The notes under the pieces: model-generated
Told to the model about the DNA's origin: nothing
What the model saw: the letters and a program-made list of their open reading frames with translations, nothing else
The model's database searches: none
Part shown: piece after piece, positions 34,021 through 42,085 of the stretch
Numbering within the stretch: the stretch's first letter is position 1
Layout: each line of letters opens with the position of its first letter
Made by a program: the position numbers and the translations under genes
Assembly (NCBI GenBank): GCA_041652755.1
Contig: JBAZGS010000004.1
Span: 1 to 64,000 of the forward strand
Direction of reading: 5' to 3'
From: JAQTTT01 sp041652755
Lineage (GTDB): Archaea; Nanobdellota; Nanobdellia; Tiddalikarchaeales; Tiddalikarchaeaceae
Length of the DNA: 64,000 bases

Positions 34021-35100
34021 TCAAGGTGTCCAGTCTATTGCATTTCCTACTCTTTCATATTGGAGCATTGATTCAAAATTATATAATACAAATTTTAAAT
34101 TTTCAGACAAATTATTTTCCCAATTTTTAATATGTTTAAAATTATTTTTTGTTAATGTTGTAATATCACTAAAATTTCCTCTTTGAGTTGAGAATCCTGC
34201 ATCAATAAATGGATTAAAAACTGTATTATATTTTGGAAGCATTCTTTCTTCTGCATATGAACAGTAATAATTTTCATATGTATCAAAGTTAATTTGATTT
34301 GGTTGAACTTCAAATAAATTTTTTGCTTTAGGTCTTATTTTTTTTAATTTTGGAGTAATAAGAGTTCTTATTCCTTGTGCAATATCTTGAATATTAATAA
34401 ATACTCCTGCAGTTATAGGATTATTTCTAAAATTTTTATAAATATTATATAATTGTTCTATTTGATTTTTATTTGATAATGTTTTAAATGAAAATTCATC
34501 AGTATTTTTTATTTTATAAAGTAATTCATCTATTTTTAAATTATTGGTTAAGGGCGTAGTTACAAAGTTAAATGAATCTATTGTGATTGGTTTATTTTTA
34601 TACATGTTAAAACAATAATGTCCATTTTTTTCAAGAGGTGTATTATTTGGATTTTGTGAATCATACACTAAAAGTAAACTATCTAAATCATTTACATTTT
34701 TCATATTTTCATTAAAAGGTAAACTTTGAGTTATATTTCCTGCATTACATTGTTTTATTTCAAAGTAATTTCCATTATTTAAAATGTCTGAACCTATTGT
34801 TTTTTGAGAATATTTTTGTTTAAAATAAAGAGAATATAATTTTTCCATATTGTTAAATGTCTCTTCTATTTCAGTATTAAGTATAGTATCTACTATTTTT
34901 ATATAATTAGATTGATGATTATTAAATTGATATTCAGTATATAAAATTTGTCTTAAAGCTTCTAAAATAGTTAATCCTCCTACTGAAACATTATGAACTG
35001 TTCTATTTTGTTCAACTAATTCATAATCATTTGCTGTTGGATGAATAATTTTATTAGCCAAAAAATTATATTTATTTATATTAATATTTGTTTTTACCAT
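34021..35100 (-). CDS. Hypothetical AT-rich protein in ftsY-srp54 insertion
   Basis: The 359-residue protein is Asn/Tyr/Ile-rich and starts MVKTNININKYNFLANKII. No family is recognised and no membrane segment is evident. It is on the strand opposite to ftsY and srp54 and is markedly more AT-rich. An ATGGTAAAAA sequence is repeated just upstream of the start (35098-35111). The Asn-rich style recalls plasmid or virus genes, but no structural protein match can be claimed. Confidence 0.65.
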   Translation of the reverse strand: MVKTNININKYNFLANKIIHPTANDYELVEQNRTVHNVSVGGLTILEALRQILYTEYQFNNHQSNYIKIVDTILNTEIEETFNNMEKLYSLYFKQKYSQKTIGSDILNNGNYFEIKQCNAGNITQSLPFNENMKNVNDLDSLLLVYDSQNPNNTPLEKNGHYCFNMYKNKPITIDSFNFVTTPLTNNLKIDELLYKIKNTDEFSFKTLSNKNQIEQLYNIYKNFRNNPITAGVFINIQDIAQGIRTLITPKLKKIRPKAKNLFEVQPNQINFDTYENYYCSYAEERMLPKYNTVFNPFIDAGFSTQRGNFSDITTLTKNNFKHIKNWENNLSENLKFVLYNFESMLQYERVGNAIDWTP

Positions 35101-35143
35101 ATTTTTACCATATTTAAAAAAAATAAAAAAAATAAAAAAAAAA

Positions 35144-35548
35144 TTAAATTCCTGCTTTTCCAGTAATATCTAATTTTCTACTTTCTAATTTTGATACTTC
35201 TGTTTGATATTGTGTTGAATATCTTTTTCCAATTTCTTTTGCAAATTTATTAATTGTATTTTCATTATTTGAAAAATAAGTTTGCAATTCATCAGCAGTA
35301 GCTGGGGGTACAGGCACAGTAGCAAAATATTGTGTAAATGCATTTTCTGCTGCTTCTTTTGGAGTTTTTCCTCCTGCTTCATAAAATACGTTTGCAACTG
35401 GTAATCCATTAATTTTAAATTGCAAGTAATTTCCATCTCCAGCGGTTCCAGCTGCATCTAAAAATCCTCCATTTGCTGTAGTAATTGGTGAATCAACCAA
35501 TATATTTGGGTGTGATACTAAATCATCCAATGTTAATGTTACGTTCAT
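35144..35548 (-). CDS. Hypothetical 134-residue protein with strong Shine-Dalgarno site
   Basis: The protein starts MNVTLTLDDLVSHPNILVDS and has Gly/Ala-rich turns (GGFLDAAGTAGDGNYLQF), with a helical C-terminal half. No family is recognised. AGGAGGA lies about ten bases before the ATG, a rare clear Shine-Dalgarno site in this window, suggesting strong expression and foreign origin. It is the second gene of the three-gene cassette. Confidence 0.62.
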   Translation of the reverse strand: MNVTLTLDDLVSHPNILVDSPITTANGGFLDAAGTAGDGNYLQFKINGLPVANVFYEAGGKTPKEAAENAFTQYFATVPVPPATADELQTYFSNNENTINKFAKEIGKRYSTQYQTEVSKLESRKLDITGKAGI

Positions 35549-35573
35549 TTTTTATCTTTCCTCCTTTTAATTT

Positions 35574-36179
35574 TTATACTCCTGGTGCTCCTCCAAGCCC
35601 TAATCTTCTAGGTCTGGGAGTCACATGTCTCATTCTTCTTAGCGCTTCTAGTCTTTTTTTGTTTGTTGCGCTTTGATTTTGCCCGCTGTTTGTTTGAGTG
35701 TTCTGGCGAGTATTAGAGTAAGTTTTAACTGGCTTTATGTCAAATTCATTTGAGAAGTTATAGTTTCCTAAGCATGTTGAGTGCTTGTGGCCTATATTAT
35801 ATTTTCCGTTATTATTTTTTCTTATGATTAAGTTGTAATCTGAAGTGAGCCCGTTAGTGTTTATGTAATGTTGTATGGGTTTTGATAAATATTTAGGAAG
35901 GTCTGTTTGCAGTCTTCCTTTTTTGTCAATTATTAATTCAAGATCATCATCTGCTTCAACATCTGAAAAATAGTCATTTACTATGTCTTTTGTTGAGGAT
36001 TTGTCTTTTATGTATTTCCCAAAAGTCACTCCTCCTGTTAAAGCATAACTTAGTAATCCTAATATTGGATTAACTCCAAATAATACAATTGTTGACAATG
36101 TTGAGCCAACTAAGCCGTAAGCTATATTTTTTGATTTTTCTTTAGTTGAATCATTTAATTTAAAATATTCATTAGTCAT
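35574..36179 (-). CDS. Hypothetical membrane protein with basic C-terminal tail
   Basis: The 201-residue protein has two hydrophobic segments near the N-terminus (about 20-60, STLSTIVLFGVNPILGLLSY and neighbours), a polar middle with NIGHKHSTCLGNY, and a Gln/Asn then Arg-rich tail (LEALRRMRHVTPRPRRLGLG). No family recognised. It is the first gene of the cassette between ftsY and srp54 and is followed after 25 bases by the 134-residue gene. Confidence 0.62.
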   Translation of the reverse strand: MTNEYFKLNDSTKEKSKNIAYGLVGSTLSTIVLFGVNPILGLLSYALTGGVTFGKYIKDKSSTKDIVNDYFSDVEADDDLELIIDKKGRLQTDLPKYLSKPIQHYINTNGLTSDYNLIIRKNNNGKYNIGHKHSTCLGNYNFSNEFDIKPVKTYSNTRQNTQTNSGQNQSATNKKRLEALRRMRHVTPRPRRLGLGGAPGV

Positions 36180-36284
36180 AATCCATTATAAGAATATATT
36201 CTCTTTAAAAACCTTTTTGTCTCTGCCAAGGGGTTATTTTTTTTTTAAGTAAGTTTTAAAAAAAATGATTTGTTAATTTAAGCC

Positions 36285-37619
36285 ATGCTTGGAGGTTTTG
36301 AGAATGCTTTGAAAGGCATTATTAAGAGAATTGAAGGCACTAGCCATTTTGATGACGAGTTATTAGACAGCATTTTGAAGGATTTGTCTAAGACTTTAAT
36401 CTCTAGCGATGTTGAGCCAATCTTAGCTTTCTCGTTCATTGAGCATGTTAAAAAAAGGGTTAAGGAAGAGAAAGGATTAAAGTTCACTGTAAAAGAGCAG
36501 TTCATTTATGTTATTTATGATGAGTTAACCAAGATTGTTGGCAAAGGCAAGTCTTTGAATATTAATGAGAAACCTTACAAGATTTTGCTGGTTGGATTGT
36601 TTGGTTCTGGAAAGACCACTACTAGCGCTAAATTAGCAAAATATTACAAAAAAAGAGGATTCAAGGTTGCTTTGCTTGGCCTTGACACTTTCAGGGCTGC
36701 TGCTAGGGAGCAGTTAAGGCAATTAGGTGACAGGATTCAAGTGCCTGTTTTTGTTGACGAATCTTTAAAGAATCCTAGTGATGTTATTAAAAAGTTTGAC
36801 AAAGAATTGAATAAGTTTGATATCATTATTGCTGACAGCGCGGGAAGGGACGCGTTAGACAAGGAATTAGCCAAGGAGATTAAGGATATTAAACGGGAGT
36901 TTGGGCCAACTGAAAGCATTTTAGTTCTTCCTGCTGATATTGGGCAGTCTGCAAAGCTTCAGGCTAAGACTTTCAAAGAATTAGTTAATGTCAAAAATGT
37001 TATTATTACCAGAATGGATGGCACTGCAAAAGGTGGTGGTGTTCTTACAGCTTGCTTTGAGTCTGATTCTCCTATTGTTTTTATTGGAACTGGTGAAAAA
37101 GTTGATGATTTTGAGGAGTTTGACAATAAAGGATTTATCAGCAGACTTTTAGGTTTAGGAGATTTGAATGCATTATTAAAAAAGGCGCAGGAAGCGTTCA
37201 GTGAAGAGGATGCCAAGAAAGCTTCTGAAAAGTTTTTCAGCGGAGAGTTTAATTTAATTGATTTTTATGACCAATTAAAAGGCATTAAGAAGATGGGAAG
37301 CCTTTCAAGTGTTGTTAATCTTATTCCAGGTGTTAGCGGTAAAGTTTCTAATGAATTATTAGGCATGCAGGAAAATAAGCTGAAAAAATTTGAGCCAATA
37401 CTCTCAAGCATGACTTACAAGGAATTGACTAATCCTAAGATGATTTCAGGAACTAGGATTCAAAGAATTGCTTTTGGGGCAGGAGTAAGCGAGCAGGATG
37501 TTAAAGCATTGCTAGACAGTTTCAGGCAGATTGGCAAATTAAGCAGTAAGATTAATCCGAGAAAGCTTAAAATGCTTGAGAAGAATTTTGATTTATCAAA
37601 GTTTAAAGGATTAATGTAA
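36285..37619 (+). CDS. srp54: Signal recognition particle 54 kDa protein (Ffh/SRP54)
   Basis: The 444-residue protein has the N-domain, the SRP GTPase G-domain (G1 GLFGSGKTTT at about 104-113, DTFRAAAREQL, DSAGRD, TRMDGTAKGGG) and the Met-containing M-domain that binds signal peptides and 7S RNA. It works with FtsY, encoded 2.3 kb upstream. A TATA-like AT stretch precedes the ATG. The closing motif DSAGRD replaces the more common DTAGR. Confidence 0.97.
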   Translation: MLGGFENALKGIIKRIEGTSHFDDELLDSILKDLSKTLISSDVEPILAFSFIEHVKKRVKEEKGLKFTVKEQFIYVIYDELTKIVGKGKSLNINEKPYKILLVGLFGSGKTTTSAKLAKYYKKRGFKVALLGLDTFRAAAREQLRQLGDRIQVPVFVDESLKNPSDVIKKFDKELNKFDIIIADSAGRDALDKELAKEIKDIKREFGPTESILVLPADIGQSAKLQAKTFKELVNVKNVIITRMDGTAKGGGVLTACFESDSPIVFIGTGEKVDDFEEFDNKGFISRLLGLGDLNALLKKAQEAFSEEDAKKASEKFFSGEFNLIDFYDQLKGIKKMGSLSSVVNLIPGVSGKVSNELLGMQENKLKKFEPILSSMTYKELTNPKMISGTRIQRIAFGAGVSEQDVKALLDSFRQIGKLSSKINPRKLKMLEKNFDLSKFKGLM

Positions 37620-37629
37620 AAAGAGCTGA

Positions 37630-38769
37630 TTAGTCAACTTTTATTTTCCCTAATACTCCTTTCAATTCATTTAGGCATTCTTTAAAGTTTTTCTGCGCGC
37701 CATTTAATGCAGGGCCTTTAACTCCTCCTTTTTTTGAAGAGATTGAAGCGGATTTTTTTTCAACTTTTTCGTCAACTATTTCACGGCAATTATCCATTAC
37801 TAAAACACTTTTTAATAAGCTTAATGAAGCTCTTTGCTTATAAAATTCATAGCTTGTTTTGTATTCAGCCATTTCGTTTTGTGTGAGTGTTGGAGTTTCG
37901 CTTAAAAGCTCTTTAGAATAGGCTTTGTTTTGCTTATACATTTTTGATAATTTATCTATTAATAGCTGTTTTTTATCTTCTTCTTTAATGCTTGACTTGA
38001 AGTTTGAAAGTATTTTTTCCAAATTCACTATTGAAAGTAATGCTGCATTTTTTACATCATCGCATTCAGGACCTAAAGCGTCCTCTGTGATTGTTTTTAT
38101 ATCCTCTAAATTATACCTTGTTGGGTTTGAAGCAAATAATGTAGTTACTGATTTTTTTCTGTTGTCAAAATGTTTCCCAAATAGCTTGATTCCAAATACT
38201 TGCTCGTCATCTTTGAATCCTTTATGCAAGGCTATCTCTTCATTTCCTGCAAGTGAAGATTTATTCCATTCAACCCCTTTGCTGTAATCATTGTAAGCGT
38301 TCTCTAAAAGGTAATAAAAAATATTGCTTCTTTCCTCCCTCATTTTTCCCAAAAATTCACCGCATTCATTGCTAATGTCATTTTTAAAATATCCTGCTTT
38401 TTTTGCTTTCAGCCCAACATCAACTATTGATTTCAGCAATGCATCATAGATTTGTATGAATTTATTTACTACCTCTCCATTAAGCTTTTGCGGAGTTTTA
38501 AAATAAGTATTCATTTTTTTGTTTAATCTTGGCTTTGTTTGCCCTAAATAATTTCCAGTTTTGGCATCAAAATGGTAACTTCCCCCGTCATAAAAGCAAA
38601 ACACTTTAGAATCATTCAAGTATTCAAGGATCCATTTATTAGTTATCTTCATTGGAAACCCTTCAGGGGAAACAAATTCATATGTTAATTCAACAGGTTT
38701 TGATATTATTTGCTCTTTTGATATCATTTGCTCATAACTGTTTAAAGTAGATTCAAGTGCTTCAACCAT
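37630..38769 (-). CDS. Hypothetical 379-residue protein under shared operator
   Basis: A soluble, mainly helical protein starting MVEALESTLNSYEQMISKE, with a beta-rich part SKVFCFYDGGSYHFDAKTG near 55-72. No family is recognised. Its promoter carries the palindrome CACTACTA-N5-TAGTAATA (38802-38822) directly before the TATA box, linking it with the genes at 27726 and 38943. It ends ten bases from the convergent srp54 stop. Confidence 0.65.
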   Translation of the reverse strand: MVEALESTLNSYEQMISKEQIISKPVELTYEFVSPEGFPMKITNKWILEYLNDSKVFCFYDGGSYHFDAKTGNYLGQTKPRLNKKMNTYFKTPQKLNGEVVNKFIQIYDALLKSIVDVGLKAKKAGYFKNDISNECGEFLGKMREERSNIFYYLLENAYNDYSKGVEWNKSSLAGNEEIALHKGFKDDEQVFGIKLFGKHFDNRKKSVTTLFASNPTRYNLEDIKTITEDALGPECDDVKNAALLSIVNLEKILSNFKSSIKEEDKKQLLIDKLSKMYKQNKAYSKELLSETPTLTQNEMAEYKTSYEFYKQRASLSLLKSVLVMDNCREIVDEKVEKKSASISSKKGGVKGPALNGAQKNFKECLNELKGVLGKIKVD

Positions 38770-38790
38770 AGTGAAATGTTAGAAAAAAAT

Positions 38791-38822
38791 CTTTTTATAA
38801 ATATTACTATTTTATAGTAGTG
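38791..38822 (-). promoter_or_regulatory. Operator plus TATA box of the 379-residue protein gene
   Basis: On the minus strand, CACTACTA-TAAAA-TAGTAATA (38822 to 38802) has the ACTA-N5-TAGT core and is followed by the TATA box TTTATAAAAAG (38801-38791 region). The start codon lies 32 bases after the operator, against 31 in the two related promoters. The outer half-site bases are more degenerate here. Confidence 0.6.
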
Positions 38823-38839
38823 ATTTATTTAGCTGATTC

Positions 38840-38860
38840 TTAAGTAAAATTTTTACTTAA
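38840..38860. terminator. Perfect hairpin after the 28-codon gene
   Basis: TTAAGTAAAA-T-TTTTACTTAA is a perfect 10-bp inverted repeat. It overlaps the stop codon (38857-38859) of the minus-strand 28-codon gene and would end that short transcript. Its AT-only stem is weak, so a protein-binding site is also possible. Confidence 0.45.
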
Positions 38861-38943
38861 TTTTTTGGCTGTATCTCAATTTTTTCATCAAGCATTATTG
38901 CCTCTAATTCGCTTAAGTCTTGATTGTCTTGAGTAATTACCAT
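38857..38943 (-). CDS. 28-residue peptide gene under shared operator
   Basis: ATG at 38943 opens a 28-codon frame (MVITQDNQDLSELEAIMLDE, then KIEIQPKN and TAA). It is very acidic and helical. Support for a real gene is the complete promoter: operator 38975-38995, TATA box 38964-38974, start 31 bases after the operator, and a hairpin at its stop. It sits in the 316-base interval 38770-39085, which otherwise holds only the two operators. Confidence 0.5.
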   Translation of the reverse strand: MVITQDNQDLSELEAIMLDEKIEIQPKN

Positions 38944-38963
38944 ATTTAAATATAGAATAAAAT

Positions 38964-38995
38964 CTATTTAAAAATGTTACTAATATGTAGTGACA
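38964..38995 (-). promoter_or_regulatory. Operator plus TATA box of the 28-codon gene
   Basis: Read on the minus strand, TGTCACTA-CATAT-TAGTAACA (38995 to 38975) is followed at once by TTTTTAAATAG (38974-38964). From the second half-site through ATTTTATTC it matches the promoter at 27687-27714 except for one base, and both operators are 31 bases from their ATG. Confidence 0.7.
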
Positions 38996-39085
38996 GTTTA
39001 TTTTTGATAAGTATTTTTAGGTTCATATTTTAAAATCAAATTATGTAAATCTTTTTAAAGGGCTGGGTTTTAATTTTAATTTTAA

Positions 39086-39241
39086 ATGAGCAAGTGCGAT
39101 CTTTGCAAAAAAGAAATCAAAGAGGGGTTGATTGGCAAGATTAATGGCACTTACTTAAGGGTTGGCAAAAAAGTATTTAAAATATGCTGTAATTGTCAAA
39201 AGATACATACTATTGATGAATTGAAAAAAAAGGTGAAATGA
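39086..39241 (+). CDS. Small zinc-ribbon protein, 51 residues
   Basis: The peptide MSKCDLCKKEIKEGLIGKI has a first CxxC (CDLC, 4-7) and a second CxxC-type pair (CCNC, about 34-37), a compact zinc ribbon. It ends one base before the eL21 start and shares a promoter with it. Small zinc ribbons beside eL21 and Rpo4 are plausible ribosome or RNA polymerase helpers, but no family name is certain. Confidence 0.7.
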   Translation: MSKCDLCKKEIKEGLIGKINGTYLRVGKKVFKICCNCQKIHTIDELKKKVK

Positions 39242-39242
39242 G

Positions 39243-39533
39243 ATGCCAAAAAGAAGTCATGGAAAGCAGTCTGGATGCAGAAAAATATTAACCAGAACTC
39301 CTAGAAATAAGGGAAAAGTTAGCATTGTTAAGCAGTTAAAAAACTATGAAATTGGGGACAATGTATTAGTTAAAGTTGAGCCAATGGTTAAAAAAAATCT
39401 TATTCATAAAAGGTTCTTGAATAAAACAGGAATAATTGTTGAAAAAAGAGGGAACGCTTACAGAGTTAGAGTAAAAGACATGAATAAGGAGAAAGATGTG
39501 ATGGTTCTGCCAGTTCATCTGAGAAAGTTGTGA
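39243..39533 (+). CDS. rpl21e: Ribosomal protein eL21
   Basis: The 96-residue basic protein matches eL21: SHGKQSGCRKILTRTPRNKG at the N-terminus, the YEIGDNVLVKVEP barrel strand, HKRFLNKTGIIVEKRG and a C-terminal PVHLRKL. It is a large-subunit protein. The order eL21 - Rpo4 - DUF655 - (KsgA) is conserved in archaea and is partly kept here. Confidence 0.97.
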   Translation: MPKRSHGKQSGCRKILTRTPRNKGKVSIVKQLKNYEIGDNVLVKVEPMVKKNLIHKRFLNKTGIIVEKRGNAYRVRVKDMNKEKDVMVLPVHLRKL

Positions 39534-39539
39534 TTGAAT

Positions 39540-39869
39540 ATGAATTATAAATTAATAAAAGAAGAATATGTAACTAAAGCTGAGATTAAAAAAATCCTTA
39601 GCGAGAGGAAGGATTTGGAAATGGAGCAAAAGCTTACAAAAGAGCATACTGGCAACTATAAAAAGCTTAAAGCTGATAAGGCTTTGAAATTAAAAGAGGA
39701 TTTGAAAAATTTGAATAATATTAAACTGCAAGAGGATTTAATTGTTAAGATTATTGATATTCTTCCTGCAAGCATTGATGAATTAAGGGTTGTTTTGCAG
39801 ATGAGTTTAATTCCTTTCAGTGATGAGGAAATTGAAAAAGTATTTGAAGTAGTAAAACCTAATTTATAA
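39540..39869 (+). CDS. rpoF: DNA-directed RNA polymerase subunit Rpo4 (RpoF)
   Basis: The roughly 109-residue protein has the Rpo4 pattern: KEEYVTKAEIKKILSERKD, then a helical HRDC-like end with IIDILPASIDELRVVLQMS and FSDEEIEKVFEVV. With Rpo7 it forms the polymerase stalk. I choose the ATG at 39540; an in-frame TTG at 39534 would add two residues. It follows eL21 by six bases. Confidence 0.92.
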   Translation: MNYKLIKEEYVTKAEIKKILSERKDLEMEQKLTKEHTGNYKKLKADKALKLKEDLKNLNNIKLQEDLIVKIIDILPASIDELRVVLQMSLIPFSDEEIEKVFEVVKPNL

Positions 39870-39906
39870 TACAAATATTTCCTTTAATAAGGAGAGCTGA
39901 TTAACT

Positions 39907-40473
39907 ATGATTCCATCAAACAATTTTTTAAAACCTGTAATAAAAGAGGACTATGCAATAGTTCTTGATTATTTATCAAACGGCTACCCAATGGAGAATA
40001 GAAGAATGCCAGTTGGGCAAGTGATTGGCAAGAGCCATTTGTTTTTGCTTGAAGTAATACCTAAAAAGGATGTCAGCTTAACTCCATTGAGCAATGTTTA
40101 TATTGGAAATGACAAAAGGGATGAGATTCATCATGTTTCAGGAAAGATTCCTTATTCAAAGCTCACAAGCACTGCAAGGATGAATCTGGATTTAGCTATT
40201 AATAATATTATTGACGAAAACAGCGAAAAATGGATTAATTTTTTTAATAAATCAGGACCTATTAGCAAGAGATTGCACCAGCTAGAATTATTGCCTGGAA
40301 TTGGAAACAAGCATATGTGGGCAATCTTGGATGCCAGGCAGGAAGCCTTGTTTACAAGCTTTGATGATATCTCTTCAAGAGTTCCTGCAATTCCTAACCC
40401 TAAAGAGCTTATAATAAAAAGGATAAAAATAGAGCTTAATGAAGAGGATAAATACAGGTTATTTGTAATATGA
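39907..40473 (+). CDS. DUF655 nucleic-acid-binding protein
   Basis: The 188-residue protein matches DUF655: EDYAIVLDYLSNGYP, RRMPVGQVIGKSHLFLLEV (an OB-like barrel), then a helix-hairpin-helix LHQLELLPGIGNKHMWAIL and a C-terminal FDDISSRVPAIPNP segment. It lies after rpoF in the usual archaeal order. DUF655 proteins are thought to bind RNA or DNA; the exact role is unknown. Its stop overlaps the start of the next membrane protein gene. Confidence 0.9.
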   Translation: MIPSNNFLKPVIKEDYAIVLDYLSNGYPMENRRMPVGQVIGKSHLFLLEVIPKKDVSLTPLSNVYIGNDKRDEIHHVSGKIPYSKLTSTARMNLDLAINNIIDENSEKWINFFNKSGPISKRLHQLELLPGIGNKHMWAILDARQEALFTSFDDISSRVPAIPNPKELIIKRIKIELNEEDKYRLFVI

Positions 40474-40748
40474 AGCGTTTAATTCTTTTTTCTTTCATTT
40501 TTTTAATCAGCATTGCTTTTTGCGAGGAATTAAATTATTCATACAATGAAACTATTGTGAATGATTCTGCAATTAACCCTTGGTATTCTAATTATGTTGA
40601 CAAGTTTTTAAGCTCTGATAATTCAGGCTTGATTGCAGTAATAATAGGTTTAAGCCTTGGTTATTTTATCGGAAAATTCGCTTTCAAATTCATAAAATTG
40701 GCAATAATTTTGTTATTGATAGCGCTACTGCTGCGTATTATTTTTTAA
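40470..40748 (+). CDS. Small secreted/membrane protein with signal peptide
   Basis: The 92-residue protein has an N-terminal signal-like segment (LILFSFIFLISIAFCEE, about 4-20), a short polar region with potential N-glycosylation sites (NYS, NET, NDS) and a C-terminal hydrophobic pair (AVIIGLSLGYFIGKF, IILLLIALLLRIIF). No family is recognised. It overlaps DUF655 by four bases and the convergent gene by four. Confidence 0.65.
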   Translation: MKRLILFSFIFLISIAFCEELNYSYNETIVNDSAINPWYSNYVDKFLSSDNSGLIAVIIGLSLGYFIGKFAFKFIKLAIILLLIALLLRIIF

Positions 40749-41182
40749 TTTCCAATCATAATGCTTGAACTGCTTTCAGTGTAGTTAATGCTGATTTTCA
40801 TTTCTCCTCCACTATAAAAAAACCCTTGGTATGAGGAATCAATAAGCACAAAAACGCATCTTTCAATATTTAAGTCTTGTATTAATGAGCAGATTTCATT
40901 GCCGCTGAAAAATACTGAATAAGAATAATCCCCTAGTTTTTCAGGCATTAAGTATTTGCCTTCAGCAAATGAGCTTAATGATTGGCTGCTTGATTTATAA
41001 AATTCGGAAATAAGATAATTCGCATGCTCTGCAACATTTTTAAGCTGCAAGCCCAGTGCATAATCTTGAATTTGAGGTATTAGGAAATTATACAAAAAAT
41101 AAAAAATTGAAACCAAAAATATTACGCCTATTCCGAATTGAAAAACTTCCCTTATTGCTTGAACTTGGGTTTTTTTGTTCAT
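40745..41182 (-). CDS. Membrane-anchored pilin-like hypothetical protein
   Basis: The 145-residue protein starts with a basic MNKKTQVQAIREVFQFG and one membrane helix (VIFLVSIFYFLYNFL, about 20-34), then an external domain with two Cys (NEICSL, IERCVF). The N-terminal helix preceded by a short basic stretch resembles archaeal pilin-like proteins but lacks a clear class III signal. It follows the 284-residue membrane protein gene by three bases in one operon. Confidence 0.6.
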   Translation of the reverse strand: MNKKTQVQAIREVFQFGIGVIFLVSIFYFLYNFLIPQIQDYALGLQLKNVAEHANYLISEFYKSSSQSLSSFAEGKYLMPEKLGDYSYSVFFSGNEICSLIQDLNIERCVFVLIDSSYQGFFYSGGEMKISINYTESSSSIMIGN

Positions 41183-41185
41183 GGC

Positions 41186-42040
41186 TTAAGCGTTTATTAA
41201 ATCAAGTATTGTTTCAAGCTTAAGTTTTCTTTGGCTGAATTTTTCTTTCAGTTCAACATAAGTTTTTTCAGTAATGTCCTTGTTTGCAAGCCTTGAATCC
41301 AAATTTTTTGAATCATTTTCTATCTGGTTTATCTCTTTTATTATTTTAACATCCAAGTTCTTGGAGCTTCTTGGCAAATCAAGCAATGACCTTTCTTCAT
41401 TGTCCCTTGACTTAACATATTTTGAGCTTATCAGGCTGAAAACTTGGGTTATTTCATTGTCTAGCTTTGATTTTAAAATCTTGCTTGTTGATTCTCCGCT
41501 TAGTATTATTTTAAAATCGCTTGTTTTATCCTCAACGTTGTAGATTCCGCTTGATTTGAACCAAATATTTATTGTGTCAAATTTTCTGCTTATCCAGATT
41601 AAAATGCTGATTAAAAGTAATGCTATGCTTAAGATAAGAACATAAGTTTTGTTTAAAGTTATATTCAGGGCGCTTATTGCTGCATTTGGCAGAAAAAATA
41701 GTGTCAATGAAACTAGCCCCATTAGCCCTATCAGCTTCCACAACCAGGGATATTTTGAGCCTGTTTGCACTCTTTTTTGGGCGTGAAGCACTGCTCTTAA
41801 AGGCTTTAACCTTCCTGCTTGGAAAATATTCTCAAATTCCGAATCCTCAAACTTTGCGAATTTATTAATAGTAATATCATAGTCCATTGCTTCAAGCAGC
41901 TCTAAAACCTGTGTTCTAAGCAATTCAGGATCCTGGCCCCTTATGTTTAATTCATGGAATACTTCATGGTTTTCCATTTTCTTGGTTTCAAAATTCTTCT
42001 CTATTTTCTCAACATTTGTTTTATTATTAAAAATATTCAT
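41186..42040 (-). CDS. Hypothetical protein with two central membrane helices
   Basis: The 284-residue protein has a soluble N-terminal part, two membrane segments (about 101-117, LIGLMGLVSLTLFFLP, and about 131-148, YVLILSIALLLISILIW) and a C-terminal coiled region rich in Lys and Asp. No family is recognised. It is co-oriented and adjacent to the pilin-like gene, suggesting a shared surface or assembly function. Confidence 0.6.
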   Translation of the reverse strand: MNIFNNKTNVEKIEKNFETKKMENHEVFHELNIRGQDPELLRTQVLELLEAMDYDITINKFAKFEDSEFENIFQAGRLKPLRAVLHAQKRVQTGSKYPWLWKLIGLMGLVSLTLFFLPNAAISALNITLNKTYVLILSIALLLISILIWISRKFDTINIWFKSSGIYNVEDKTSDFKIILSGESTSKILKSKLDNEITQVFSLISSKYVKSRDNEERSLLDLPRSSKNLDVKIIKEINQIENDSKNLDSRLANKDITEKTYVELKEKFSQRKLKLETILDLINA

Positions 42041-42085
42041 GACTTAAATTAATATTTAAGAGTATAAAAACCTTTTTTTTATAAG

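Noticed and set aside
34021..36179. Complete provirus
   Set aside because: Only three genes are present, with no integrase, terminase or recognisable capsid protein.
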